This document shows positions 56,097 to 64,000 of a stretch of DNA of 64,000 nucleotides, in pieces; the stretch's first letter is position 1, and the number at the start of each line of letters is the position of its first letter. This DNA comes from Verrucomicrobiota bacterium (GTDB taxonomy: Bacteria; Verrucomicrobiota; Lentisphaeria; JABSQK01; JAJFLO01), in the NCBI GenBank assembly GCA_021772615.1, contig JAJFLQ010000142.1, positions 1 through 64,000 of the forward strand, in the 5' to 3' direction. Below the pieces are notes generated by a model. It was not told the DNA's origin and did no database searches. It saw only the letters and a list, made by a program, of their open reading frames with translations. The position numbers and the translations under genes were made by a program.

Positions 56097-57926
56097 TTAT
56101 TCCGATGTCGGGATCTCAAAAATAAATTCGGTGCCACCGTCCCTGCGGCTTTCAGCCCAGATACGACCGTCATGCGCAAGTATGATCTCCCTGCAGATCG
56201 CGAGGCCAAGGCCGGTTCCGCCGGCGCCGGTACGCGTTTTGCTCGACTGTATGAATTTGTCAAAAACCGACTCCAACTCGTCCGCGGGTATACCGACACC
56301 ACGGTCGGCAACAGATATCCGGTAGCACGAGTCTTTGTGCTCCAGGCGGACGTCTATGGACCTGCCCGGTTCGGAGAACTTCACGGCGTTACCGATCAGA
56401 TTGCGCATGACCTGACAGATCCGATGGGGATCAACGAATGCAGATGCATCTGCCGTGGTATTCGACCACGCAACCTTTAAGTCCTTTTCGCTTACCAGAG
56501 CGCTAAGGTTGTCGATTACCGTGTTGATCAGTTCGCCGAGATTCGCCTTCTCGAACTCCAACCCGGTCACGCCGGATTCGAGCTTCCCGAGATCGAGCAG
56601 ATCATTGAGCAGATCCAGCAATATTTGTCCGCTTCTCTCAATCCTAGTGAAGTATCCCAGCGATTTTTCACTGGTCACCGTTTCATGCTTACGTACGCCG
56701 AATCCGGCATAACTCAATATCGCATGGAGCGGTGTCCGCAATTCATGTGACATATTTGTTAAGAACTCACTCTTGCTGCGGTTGGCAGACTCAGCGATAT
56801 CCTTGGCACGTTTCAATTCTATTTCCGCGGCCTTTCGTGCCGTAATGTCAGTGTATGTACCGACCATGCGAACGGCCTTGCCCCGGTCGTCGCGAATGGC
56901 ACGACCTCGGGCCATGTACCACAGGGCGCCGCCGCCCTTTTGCTGCATACGGTATTCATGGACATACTCCTCCGTGTCACCGGCAAGATGCTCTGCTTCT
57001 GCCGTGCGCACACCCTCGATGTCTTCGGGATGGATCAGCGCCTGCCACGTCTCACGCCTGCTGGGCAGATCGTCGTCGGTATGACCGAGCCCGGCCTTGA
57101 GAGACGGATCAAGGTACAGCTCGCCAGTTGCCAGATTCCAGTCCCAGACGCCAACCTTTGCGGCACGGGTGGCAAGCAGGTAACGTTCCTGGCTCTGCTT
57201 GAGGGCGGCTTCTGCATTTTTGGATGCAGTAACGTCGTGCAGCACGAGAACCGCCCCCAGCAATTCCTGCTCTTCATCAAGGATCGGTGCGACATTGCCC
57301 AAAACATAGCGGGGCGCCGTTCCCGGCACCTCCAGCACCGCGGCATTTGTGAGCGAGAACGACCTGCCCTCCTGGACGACGTCGGACAGGCGCTTGCCGT
57401 AGTCCGTGCTTTTACTCGTGTCCCAGATCTTCAGCAGTTTGAGCAGCGGCCGGCCGACGGCCTGCGTTAGCATCGTGCCGGTCAGCTCTTCGGCCTTGGG
57501 ATTCATGAAAATGATATTGCTTTTCTTGTCAACCGCAATCAGAGCGCTACCGATACAGCGCAACGTAGTGGAAAACCATTTACTGCTGCGCTTGAGGGCG
57601 CGATCGAGGCTGCTCGCGTCGGAATATCCGTAAAGTAGCAGATAAATCGTAACGAAGAGAATACAGACCAGGAGGCGGTACGATATTATCGAACCGGGTA
57701 CGTCGAGAATGAGCAGATCTGTAAATGACCCGTCGTAGAAGAAACGACTGTCAATGAACGCAGCGAAAATCCAAAAGATCACAACCGCGATTCCAGATGC
57801 CAAAATGATGTTAACGCGCCGCTGAAACACGGCAGCGTAACGGTAACGCATAGAATAATTCTTCAGACTCTTAAAATAGACATCCGATATGGATTCCCGT
57901 TTCTTGTCTGACGTCTCATTGTTCAT
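56097..57926 (-). CDS. Sensor histidine kinase, paralogue of the 47118 kinase
   Basis: A 609-residue membrane kinase. Two helices enclose a short loop FFYDGSFTDLLILDVP, very like the loop of the kinase at 47118, and the linker LDRALKRSSKWFSTTLR is nearly identical. Two PAS units (the second of PAS-3 type with a PAC), a phosphoacceptor MSHELRTPLH and an ATPase with GAGGTGLGLAI follow. Unlike its paralogue it has no receiver and its His box is the classical HisKA type. The start at 57926 lies 19 bp after the stop of the Ser/Thr kinase upstream; a longer frame runs into that gene. Confidence 0.9.
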   Translation of the reverse strand: MNNETSDKKRESISDVYFKSLKNYSMRYRYAAVFQRRVNIILASGIAVVIFWIFAAFIDSRFFYDGSFTDLLILDVPGSIISYRLLVCILFVTIYLLLYGYSDASSLDRALKRSSKWFSTTLRCIGSALIAVDKKSNIIFMNPKAEELTGTMLTQAVGRPLLKLLKIWDTSKSTDYGKRLSDVVQEGRSFSLTNAAVLEVPGTAPRYVLGNVAPILDEEQELLGAVLVLHDVTASKNAEAALKQSQERYLLATRAAKVGVWDWNLATGELYLDPSLKAGLGHTDDDLPSRRETWQALIHPEDIEGVRTAEAEHLAGDTEEYVHEYRMQQKGGGALWYMARGRAIRDDRGKAVRMVGTYTDITARKAAEIELKRAKDIAESANRSKSEFLTNMSHELRTPLHAILSYAGFGVRKHETVTSEKSLGYFTRIERSGQILLDLLNDLLDLGKLESGVTGLEFEKANLGELINTVIDNLSALVSEKDLKVAWSNTTADASAFVDPHRICQVMRNLIGNAVKFSEPGRSIDVRLEHKDSCYRISVADRGVGIPADELESVFDKFIQSSKTRTGAGGTGLGLAICREIILAHDGRIWAESRRDGGTEFIFEIPTSE

Positions 57927-57945
57927 AACTGATCCATTTACCTGT

Positions 57946-60198
57946 CTATTGCGCAGCCGACGCGACCTTGCCGTCCAATGCGGTCTGCAGTCGTTCGACC
58001 ACACCGCGATCGCCGACCGGTCGGCCGTCCACCTCGCCGATGTAGAATACATGACCGTTGTGTTTGCCGAGTGCGCCGGACACGACCAAAAACGCATCCC
58101 CGCGGATGACGGAGGCCGTCGCTGCATTGTCAAGTGCCGTGCCGACGCCGACAGGCAGTTCCCCACCGTCGACCGACCACACTATGTCGCCTAATTCGAG
58201 CGGCGCCTCGGGAGGCGCCCACGAAACCGCGTAGCAACGACGTGCATTCCAGCGGAATCCGTAACGCCGCCACCACTGGCGCCAGTTCGTCGCCTCGCCG
58301 GCGTAGTTTTCACCGGTAAATCTCCTGAGAACTTTAAACATACTGTCGCGGTCCACCGGTCGCGGTTCAGCTGCGCCGACAGCATCGATAAAGTACTCCA
58401 GCGGCGGCGGCGCCTTGCCCTTCACAAAGCGGCTCAGCAATGACGCTCGTCCGGCATTCGGGCCATCACGAAGGTATGCCGAGACGAATCTCGCATTTTC
58501 CTTGCCGAGCAGTCCGAGCATTGTCGACAATCCGTGATTTTGCAACATGCGATCGTCTGTCATAGCCAGTCTGACGATATCCGCATGAAAGCGCGGTTCA
58601 CCGAGAACCGCCGCAAGCGTCATTGCCGCTGCCGCGACCGGACCGCGGGAATCCCGGAGTAAGACGGCACAGACCTCTTCCGCGGCCGACCCGCCGACGG
58701 TGGTAAGCCTTTTGACCAGATGTGCCAGCACCTTTTCATCGGGATCTTTCGCTGCGCGCACCAGGGCATCATGAACAGCGTCGCCGGATCGAGCGCATAA
58801 CGCGGTAATAGCGCTCTTGCGTGCCTCGACATCGCCGTCGTCGATTGCCGCCAACAGAAACTGGAGTTCGAATCCATTGCTCCCGGTTGGTTCGACGCCT
58901 TCGAATTCGATTAGTACCTGGAGCTGCCGATTGTAGCGAAGGGTCTGCGTAAGCCACGCCGCAACTGCTACAGATAGTCCGGCAAGGCAAAACAGTGTCA
59001 GAACCAGCCGGCGCCGGCGTATACCGCGGCGTATTCGGCGTAACGGCCAATTGATGCGCGTCGCATTGATCGCGTTGCCGGCCAAATAGGCATCCAGATC
59101 GTGGATAAGGGCCGACACGCTCGCATAGCGTTTGGCCGGCGACTTCTCCAGGCACTTCATGCAGATAGCCTCAATTTCGCGACTCAGTTTTATTCCCAAA
59201 CGGCTCGGAACAGGCGGCTCTTCATCGACGATCAACTGCACGAGTCGCGCCGGATTCTCTGAATCAAATGGCGGTCGGCCGGTGAGGAGTTCATACATCG
59301 TTGCGCCAAGCGCGTAGATGTCCAGCTGAGGCGTCGGCTCGACCATGTCAAGATCGCCCGTGTCGATCTGTTCCGGAGCGATGTAGCATAAGGTGCCGAA
59401 CATTTCACCGGAACGCGTGAGGCGAGACAGATTGCGGGCCGTCATGAATGCGAGGCCGAAGTCCGTGAGTTTCGGTTCGTCGCCTGCGAGCATAATATTT
59501 GAGGGCTTGATATCGCGGTGAATGATCTGGCGTTCATGGCTGTACTTCAGTGCATCCGCCACATCGCGCATGATCGCAGCGGCACGACGCTCAGGCACCC
59601 CTTGTTCGGACTCGTGCACCAGCGTTTGCAGTGTGCGTCCGTCTTCGACCAGCTCCATCACGAGATAGGGCACGTGATCGAATGTCCCGACGTCATATAT
59701 TTCTATGATATTAGGATGTTTCAGATCGGACTGCGCCAGAGCTTCCCGGCTAATGCGCTGCATGTCGCTGTATGCTGCATCCGCGCCGGCCGACAGCGTT
59801 TTTACCGCAACGTGCCGCTCCGTATTCGTGTCCCAGGCCTTGTAGACCCGGCCCATGCCGCCGCGGCCCAATTCCGACATGATCTCATACGATCCGAATC
59901 GAACGCCGACAAACTGTGTGCCACTCTCATGAAAAACCGATGGCGACGGTGTTGCTTCGGATGCGGGAACGTCGTCGCGCGGCCGCCGGACGGTTCTGCG
60001 ATTCCGGCTTTCGAGATCAACGATGTGCTCCGCCGATGTCAGCGCGATCGCCAGCTCTGTCGCCAGTGTCGGGAATTGGGCAAGATAAACCGCGCGTTCG
60101 ACGGTCTCACCGTTTCTGAGTCGCCGGATGTAGTCATCGGCGATGACGTCAACCGGGCTTTTCTCCTGCAACGAGAATATTTTTCGAAGCGCATTCAT
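57946..60198 (-). CDS. Ser/Thr kinase with outer HEAT-like and PDZ-like parts (second copy)
   Basis: A 750-residue kinase of the same build as that at 50978: N-terminal DDYIRRLRNGE...FPTLATEL, kinase domain (about 100-365; GRGGMGRVYKA, HRDIKPSN, DFG), transmembrane helix near 395-415, HEAT-like repeats (about 435-620) and a C-terminal PDZ-like part with LGDIVWSVDGGE and YIGEVDGRPVG. The start at 60198 was chosen over 60219 because the paralogues begin in the same way (MNALRKIF, MKLLSRLF). It is followed after 19 bp by the histidine kinase and preceded after 229 bp by pseudopilin C. Confidence 0.88.
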   Translation of the reverse strand: MNALRKIFSLQEKSPVDVIADDYIRRLRNGETVERAVYLAQFPTLATELAIALTSAEHIVDLESRNRRTVRRPRDDVPASEATPSPSVFHESGTQFVGVRFGSYEIMSELGRGGMGRVYKAWDTNTERHVAVKTLSAGADAAYSDMQRISREALAQSDLKHPNIIEIYDVGTFDHVPYLVMELVEDGRTLQTLVHESEQGVPERRAAAIMRDVADALKYSHERQIIHRDIKPSNIMLAGDEPKLTDFGLAFMTARNLSRLTRSGEMFGTLCYIAPEQIDTGDLDMVEPTPQLDIYALGATMYELLTGRPPFDSENPARLVQLIVDEEPPVPSRLGIKLSREIEAICMKCLEKSPAKRYASVSALIHDLDAYLAGNAINATRINWPLRRIRRGIRRRRLVLTLFCLAGLSVAVAAWLTQTLRYNRQLQVLIEFEGVEPTGSNGFELQFLLAAIDDGDVEARKSAITALCARSGDAVHDALVRAAKDPDEKVLAHLVKRLTTVGGSAAEEVCAVLLRDSRGPVAAAAMTLAAVLGEPRFHADIVRLAMTDDRMLQNHGLSTMLGLLGKENARFVSAYLRDGPNAGRASLLSRFVKGKAPPPLEYFIDAVGAAEPRPVDRDSMFKVLRRFTGENYAGEATNWRQWWRRYGFRWNARRCYAVSWAPPEAPLELGDIVWSVDGGELPVGVGTALDNAATASVIRGDAFLVVSGALGKHNGHVFYIGEVDGRPVGDRGVVERLQTALDGKVASAAQ

Positions 60199-60427
60199 GG
60201 GGTAATTTATCGTATACACCGGCGATTAGTATAGTAAGCAGTGGAATTTGTCACAATCCGCGCCGGCGCGGATGCAAGGGGCGGGCAGCGACCAGACTGA
60301 ACAGCACCTGAGAGCCCCGGTCCTGATACCGCAGTCGACGTGCCGAAATTAGCCGAAAACGTCTCCGCCGCGTGCGTTCATCGCGCGTTACATTTTACCA
60401 GTCCAAACCCGCGCGCACGGCGGATCG
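60199..60427. other. Intergenic gap between pseudopilin C and kinase
   Basis: The 229 bp hold no gene. They could hold a promoter for the kinase-led part of the run, but I saw no convincing boxes. Confidence 0.4.
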
Positions 60428-61381
60428 TTAATCCTGCGCCTCAAAGTCTTTTTCGTCGATCTCGTTATCCTTCACGTGGTACGTGGCCTCCGCAGCGCGA
60501 ACCACTTTCTCCACGATCTGACCCGTGACCCGATGAGACAAGCGGTAATCGAGCGTATCCTCAATGTAGAGTTCCTTGTTTCCGTCCCATTGGAGCGTCG
60601 AACTGCTTCGGCTGGGATCTGCGGTCATCTGAACATGACACTTCGGCAACGTAGTGAGAAAAACAAGATTCGTGGTCGAGCTGCTGTTGACTTCGCCATC
60701 GTTGTCCGAAAACCCCAGTGTGACAGTGAACAACCCGTTGCCGGAGTTGCCGAACGGGTCGTATGACGCGGAGATAAAGTAGGCCTCGCTGTTGCCGTAT
60801 AACACCGCTTCGTTACCGTCGTCGGTGGCGATAACGGTAGCGTCGCTGGTGTTGAGCGCGAATCCGGGATTGACGTCGTCACCCGCGTATGTAATCGACA
60901 GCGGCACGAGATCGTCGTCGCTGATACGACTTAGTGGAGCCACCGTGGTGTCGGGAAAAACCGCGAGCGAGCCGATCCGAGCGTGCCAACCGCACACCAC
61001 AAGGGGATCGCCGAAACGCATGGTTTGCGGGTGTCCGGCGAGGAAGCCGACGGTATACGTGTCGCCCGCTCTCGAATTATCCAATGGACAGCGAAAATCC
61101 GGGTCAATTTTGAGGTACCCTTCTTTCTTCAGATCTGCTACAACATGGTCCGAGAACGGATACACATCGTTATCATCCGCATACGCGTTTAACGCCATGC
61201 CCATTGCGAGAAGATTAAATTCGCACACCGATCGGTGTGATACGCTGCGGGCCGTCTCGAGCGCGGGCATAAGTATCATTGCCAGAATGGTAATCACGCC
61301 GATCGAAAGCGTCGCTTCCATAAAGGAAAAGCGGAAACGCCGTAACTTTGCCCGACCGCGACGCGCATCTTTACAATTCAT
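60428..61381 (-). CDS. Large pseudopilin-like protein C
   Basis: A 317-residue paralogue of proteins A and B. A basic leader (about 21 residues, RRFR) precedes FSFMEATLSIGVITILAMILMPAL, again with Glu in the +5 area. The mature part has CEFNLLAMGMALNAYADDNDVYPFSD, FRCPLDNS, VVCGWHARIGSLAVF and SASYDPFGNSGNGLF, then a strand-rich end with SHRVTGQIVEKV, where the relatives have HRVTGE(S/T)EE. The start at 61381 fits leader length. It is divergent from the minor pseudopilin genes, with a symmetrical sequence between them. Confidence 0.82.
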   Translation of the reverse strand: MNCKDARRGRAKLRRFRFSFMEATLSIGVITILAMILMPALETARSVSHRSVCEFNLLAMGMALNAYADDNDVYPFSDHVVADLKKEGYLKIDPDFRCPLDNSRAGDTYTVGFLAGHPQTMRFGDPLVVCGWHARIGSLAVFPDTTVAPLSRISDDDLVPLSITYAGDDVNPGFALNTSDATVIATDDGNEAVLYGNSEAYFISASYDPFGNSGNGLFTVTLGFSDNDGEVNSSSTTNLVFLTTLPKCHVQMTADPSRSSSTLQWDGNKELYIEDTLDYRLSHRVTGQIVEKVVRAAEATYHVKDNEIDEKDFEAQD

Positions 61382-61733
61382 ATGCTGATTTCTGCCCATG
61401 CTTTGTACCGTTACTACTTCCTGTTACGACTTATGGCAACCTTGTTTTTATACCATCCAGTGCTGTCCTGCATCGGATCTGGTCCAGAAACGCAGCCGGC
61501 CCCGGTGCGTCGACGCCCAAATATCATGAAGCGATCGGTTTAAGTAGCATTTCAGATGCCAATACGCATCGCACAGCATCGGCGGCGACGCTCAAGGGGC
61601 GGCTCCATACGTAAATCGCCGCATTTGTTGGGTGGCACAACAAATGCTCATGATATTGGGTGTGGAAGCACATTGACGTGCCTTCATCGTTCCATGCCAC
61701 TGTTATGGTGCCCATTTTGTTGACACGTGTTCT
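61382..61733. other. Divergent control region of the two pilin runs
   Basis: There is no gene. A perfect palindrome is listed at 61621-61647. TTGACA occurs at 61719-61724, too close to the start at 61734 to be a normal -35 box. Two short TTGGGTG/TGGGTGG stretches flank the palindrome. Confidence 0.45.
61621..61647. promoter_or_regulatory. 10-bp inverted repeat, possible operator
   Basis: The perfect arms GCATTTGTTG (61621-61630) and CAACAAATGC (61638-61647) have a 7-nt centre. The position between the two divergent pseudopilin runs fits a regulator-binding site; no regulator gene is nearby. Confidence 0.45.
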
Positions 61734-62447
61734 ATGAAGTTGCTATTGAATCCCTCAGTGAAACCGTTGCTACTGCGAACCACTATCGTTACCGCAATCG
61801 CACTTGTCATGCTGGCGGGGGCGCATCGATTCGGCGTCACGGCGCAGAAGGCGGATGTCGATGGCGCAGCGCGCCTGGTCGGTGCAGCATTGCGTACGGC
61901 GCGCAGCCACGCGGTTACACACAAGACGCATACGGCAGTATTGATGCCGGCAGCGGAGTTCAACGCCGGCGGCGAGCTTTCCAGCGACCGCTACGGCAAT
62001 CGATCCGTTCGCGGCTGCACGCTCGCTGGTGCGCCCACCGGCGAGCGCACCGGCGCCATACGACGCGGGGCGTTTCTGGCATACCTGCCGAACAGCGAAT
62101 GGCGAATTCTGCCGGCAGGCGTTTTTGCTGCAACGACCACAACCGGCGCAGCGGGGACTGCGATTGAGGCACGCGACGGTAATGTGGTTGACGGCGTATT
62201 GTTTCCAGAGCACGGCAGCGGTACAATTGCCAACGCCGTTCGCGCTGTCATATTTACCCCGGAGGGCCGTACCGTGATCGATGCACAAAACTGGCATCCG
62301 GGAACAGGCGACACGGTAATCCGAATTTACGCAGGCGAACGATCGGCCGACGGACGATTGCAGACCGTGGACGACGGTTCGCCCATCTACCGCATTACCG
62401 TAAGTCACATGACCGGCGAGGTCTCGTATGCTGCGAAAAGGTTCTAA
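61734..62447 (+). CDS. GspH-like minor pseudopilin
   Basis: A 237-residue protein with one N-terminal membrane helix (about 15-30). The segment after it, ADVDGAARLVGAALRTARSHAVTHKTHTAVLM, has the pattern of GspH/FimT pseudopilins, as has the late VIFTPEGRTVID. The classical prepilin cut site with FTLxE is missing: the helix is preceded by VKPLLLRTT, so it may not be processed. It heads a run of four overlapping pseudopilin-like genes. Confidence 0.65.
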   Translation: MKLLLNPSVKPLLLRTTIVTAIALVMLAGAHRFGVTAQKADVDGAARLVGAALRTARSHAVTHKTHTAVLMPAAEFNAGGELSSDRYGNRSVRGCTLAGAPTGERTGAIRRGAFLAYLPNSEWRILPAGVFAATTTTGAAGTAIEARDGNVVDGVLFPEHGSGTIANAVRAVIFTPEGRTVIDAQNWHPGTGDTVIRIYAGERSADGRLQTVDDGSPIYRITVSHMTGEVSYAAKRF

Positions 62448-63009
62448 CCAACACTTCACATTGATGGAAGTCATTGTGGCGATCGGTGTCGCCGGTATTG
62501 GCGTGATGTCGATGATAAGCCTCGTATACACAATCGTGGCGCCGGGACGAGATGTTATGGTTCAGACCCGCGTAGGCGTGGTCGCAAGCGATATCACCGC
62601 ATGGTTTACAAACCGAATCGAGTCCGACTGGGCGGGGTGGGTCGATGTCACGAACGGCACGTTCACGTTGCCGGTGGAATCCGGCGGCGTGTTCAATCGC
62701 GACGTGCTCTTCGACGCACTAACGGATCCTGGCTGGACAGCAAGCGGCGCTCCCGGTTTATTCGCACATGCAAGTCGACCAGGCCTGTACAAGACCGCAT
62801 TCGATGAAAGCACGGACTTCAGTGTGAGAATATGGCAGGCGCCGATCGTAAATGACACACTGACGAACGTCGGCACGACCGATACGCATACGGTTGACGA
62901 CGACATAGGCGTCACGGTCTTTATGGAAATCAGCTATCCGTTCTCGAAGCCGTATCTGGAGAGGAAACGCTGGTATTTCACCGTTACTATTCTTAATCCG
63001 GAATCGTGA
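62428..63009 (+). CDS. GspI-like minor pseudopilin
   Basis: A 193-residue prepilin-like protein: short leader MLRKGSNQH, then FTLMEVIVAIGVAGIGVMSMISL with Glu5, followed by a mixed strand domain. Its place after the GspH-like gene and its size fit GspI/PilV. It overlaps the upstream gene by 20 bp, and GGCGAGG lies 6 nt before the ATG. Confidence 0.78.
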   Translation: MLRKGSNQHFTLMEVIVAIGVAGIGVMSMISLVYTIVAPGRDVMVQTRVGVVASDITAWFTNRIESDWAGWVDVTNGTFTLPVESGGVFNRDVLFDALTDPGWTASGAPGLFAHASRPGLYKTAFDESTDFSVRIWQAPIVNDTLTNVGTTDTHTVDDDIGVTVFMEISYPFSKPYLERKRWYFTVTILNPES

Positions 63010-63011
63010 CT

Positions 63012-63698
63012 ATGCCTGTTACCGGAAAATGCATGTCCAGGACCATCCCGTTCACGCTTCTTGAGATTGTGGCTGCCATGGCCATTTTTTCGATTCTCGG
63101 CATCATTCTGTACCAGATTCTCCACGGCTCGGAACGCCTGTTGATGCGGACACAGCGGAATCTCGAGGTGATGCGGAACGCGAGAACAGCGTTTCGAATA
63201 ATAGAACGCGACCTCGCCGGGCTCAAGACTAGTTCGGCACAGAACGAACGTATCCTTGTCGATGCGGCAGGAGTGGGATCCAGAACGACCGCGTTTGTGA
63301 CCGGCAGCGCCGCGACTCCGGGTGCATTTTCTTCGGTACAGGAAGTCGGCTACGAACTTCTGGCCACGAATCTTATCCGCTGGTCTACCACCGATGAGGA
63401 TGGAACGAAATGGAATTTTCTCGATAACGACCCGGCGATTTGGGCGGCGGACACATCCTGGGGCACGGCACGAACCATAGTCGGCGGCGTCCGCGGCTTT
63501 GACATTGCATTCTTCTGGGCAGACCCCGATCCTCCATATTATGCTGCCTACGATGCGGTCACGGACAGCGACGTGGCGCCGGACTTCGCCATGGTCACCT
63601 TAACGCTGGTCCATCCCCGCACGCTTGACAACGCCGTTGAAGTCCAGAATATGACGCGCCACACATTCAATAGTCGCGTACAAATCGGGAACGACTGA
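63012..63698 (+). CDS. GspJ-like minor pseudopilin
   Basis: A 228-residue prepilin-like protein: leader ending SRTIP, then FTLLEIVAAMAIFSILGIILYQIL with Glu5, and the GspJ/PilW pattern ARTAFRIIERDLAGL followed by a larger beta domain. GTG at 63006, overlapping the upstream stop, is an alternative start. Confidence 0.82.
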   Translation: MPVTGKCMSRTIPFTLLEIVAAMAIFSILGIILYQILHGSERLLMRTQRNLEVMRNARTAFRIIERDLAGLKTSSAQNERILVDAAGVGSRTTAFVTGSAATPGAFSSVQEVGYELLATNLIRWSTTDEDGTKWNFLDNDPAIWAADTSWGTARTIVGGVRGFDIAFFWADPDPPYYAAYDAVTDSDVAPDFAMVTLTLVHPRTLDNAVEVQNMTRHTFNSRVQIGND

Positions 63699-63704
63699 CC
63701 GACC

Positions 63705-64000
63705 ATGACTGATCTCCCGGAAATGCCTGCCGCGACCACAGCATCACATCAGCGAAAACCAACTCGCGCCAATGACACGGTCCAGAGGGAAAACGCCTGG
63801 CGACTCCCCGCGCCGGGATCGAACACCGACGGCAGCACAATGTTGCTGGTAATGACGATACTCAGTCTCGCGATGACCATGGCGATCGGCTATTCCGTCA
63901 TAATGAACGAACAACAATCGCAAACCGAGAACAGTTTCGCCGAGCTGCGGTCGCGGCAGCTTGCGAATTCCGGGTTGCGGCAGGCGATTGCGGTATTGAA
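63705..64000 (+). CDS. GspK/PilX-like pseudopilin, cut by right edge
   Basis: An ATG at 63705 opens a frame that is still open at the window end (98 codons). A polar leader of about 45 residues precedes the hydrophobic segment TMLLVMTILSLAMTMAIGYS and then ELRSRQLANSGLRQAIAVL, the pattern of GspK/PilX proteins (helix, then AxxGLRQAI). It lies 6 bp after the GspJ-like gene, completing an H-I-J-K order. Confidence 0.7.
   Translation, partial: MTDLPEMPAATTASHQRKPTRANDTVQRENAWRLPAPGSNTDGSTMLLVMTILSLAMTMAIGYSVIMNEQQSQTENSFAELRSRQLANSGLRQAIAVL

Noticed and set aside
1..64000. CRISPR array, tRNA, rRNA, riboswitch and prophage signals
   Set aside because: I read through the intergenic stretches and saw no regular spacer array, cloverleaf, rRNA segment or known riboswitch core; a covariance-model search would be needed for a firm negative.

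Overview
The window looks like chromosome from a Gram-negative bacterium of the PVC superphylum (Lentisphaerota or Kiritimatiellota would fit; this is inference, not a sequence match). The reasons are a complete Kdo/LPS-transport gene block, planctomycete-style Ser/Thr kinases with an N-terminal RxxNGE-type segment, several large pseudopilin-like proteins of the kind common in this superphylum, and an FtsQ gene that argues against a typical planctomycete. No rRNA, tRNA, CRISPR array, transposase or phage gene was found.

Region 1-12 kb is accessory. A remnant of a VapC-like PIN toxin runs off the left edge. It is followed by hairpin-rich repeats and a 7-kb gene for a carbamoyltransferase fused to a two-module NRPS. 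Then come a DinB-like protein, a tandem double adenylate kinase, a second PIN-toxin remnant and an inverted copy of the first repeat. Region 12-23.5 kb holds a D-lactate dehydrogenase next to an AspT-type antiporter, a membrane-anchored PIN-domain protein, an MFS transporter, a receiver/Ser-Thr-kinase fusion and a large convergent PAS histidine kinase.

Region 23.5-43.5 kb is mostly housekeeping. It has thiO-kdsB-kdsA-kdsC-lptC-lptA-lptB in one tightly overlapping run, then hpf, rdgB, hemL and a DNA polymerase III delta'-like gene. The histidine genes hisI-hisG lie on the opposite strand. A GT-C glycosyltransferase, folC and a small exported coiled-coil protein form a coupled run. A large response regulator, ftsQ, hemB and a hemC-cobA-hemD triple fusion follow; the HemC part lacks its cofactor-binding domain. 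Region 43.5-47.1 kb holds an FGE-like protein, a TraB-family protein, efpL and crcB.

Region 47-64 kb is the most unusual part. On the minus strand, a likely operon runs from a large pseudopilin (61.4 kb) through a Ser/Thr kinase, a histidine kinase, an unknown membrane protein, two more large pseudopilins and two further Ser/Thr kinases to a second histidine kinase (47.1 kb). Diverging from it is a run of minor-pseudopilin genes resembling gspH-I-J-K, the last cut by the window edge. Together they suggest an envelope-spanning pilus or secretion-like apparatus built together with its own Ser/Thr and His kinases. This is the best candidate for an undescribed system here.
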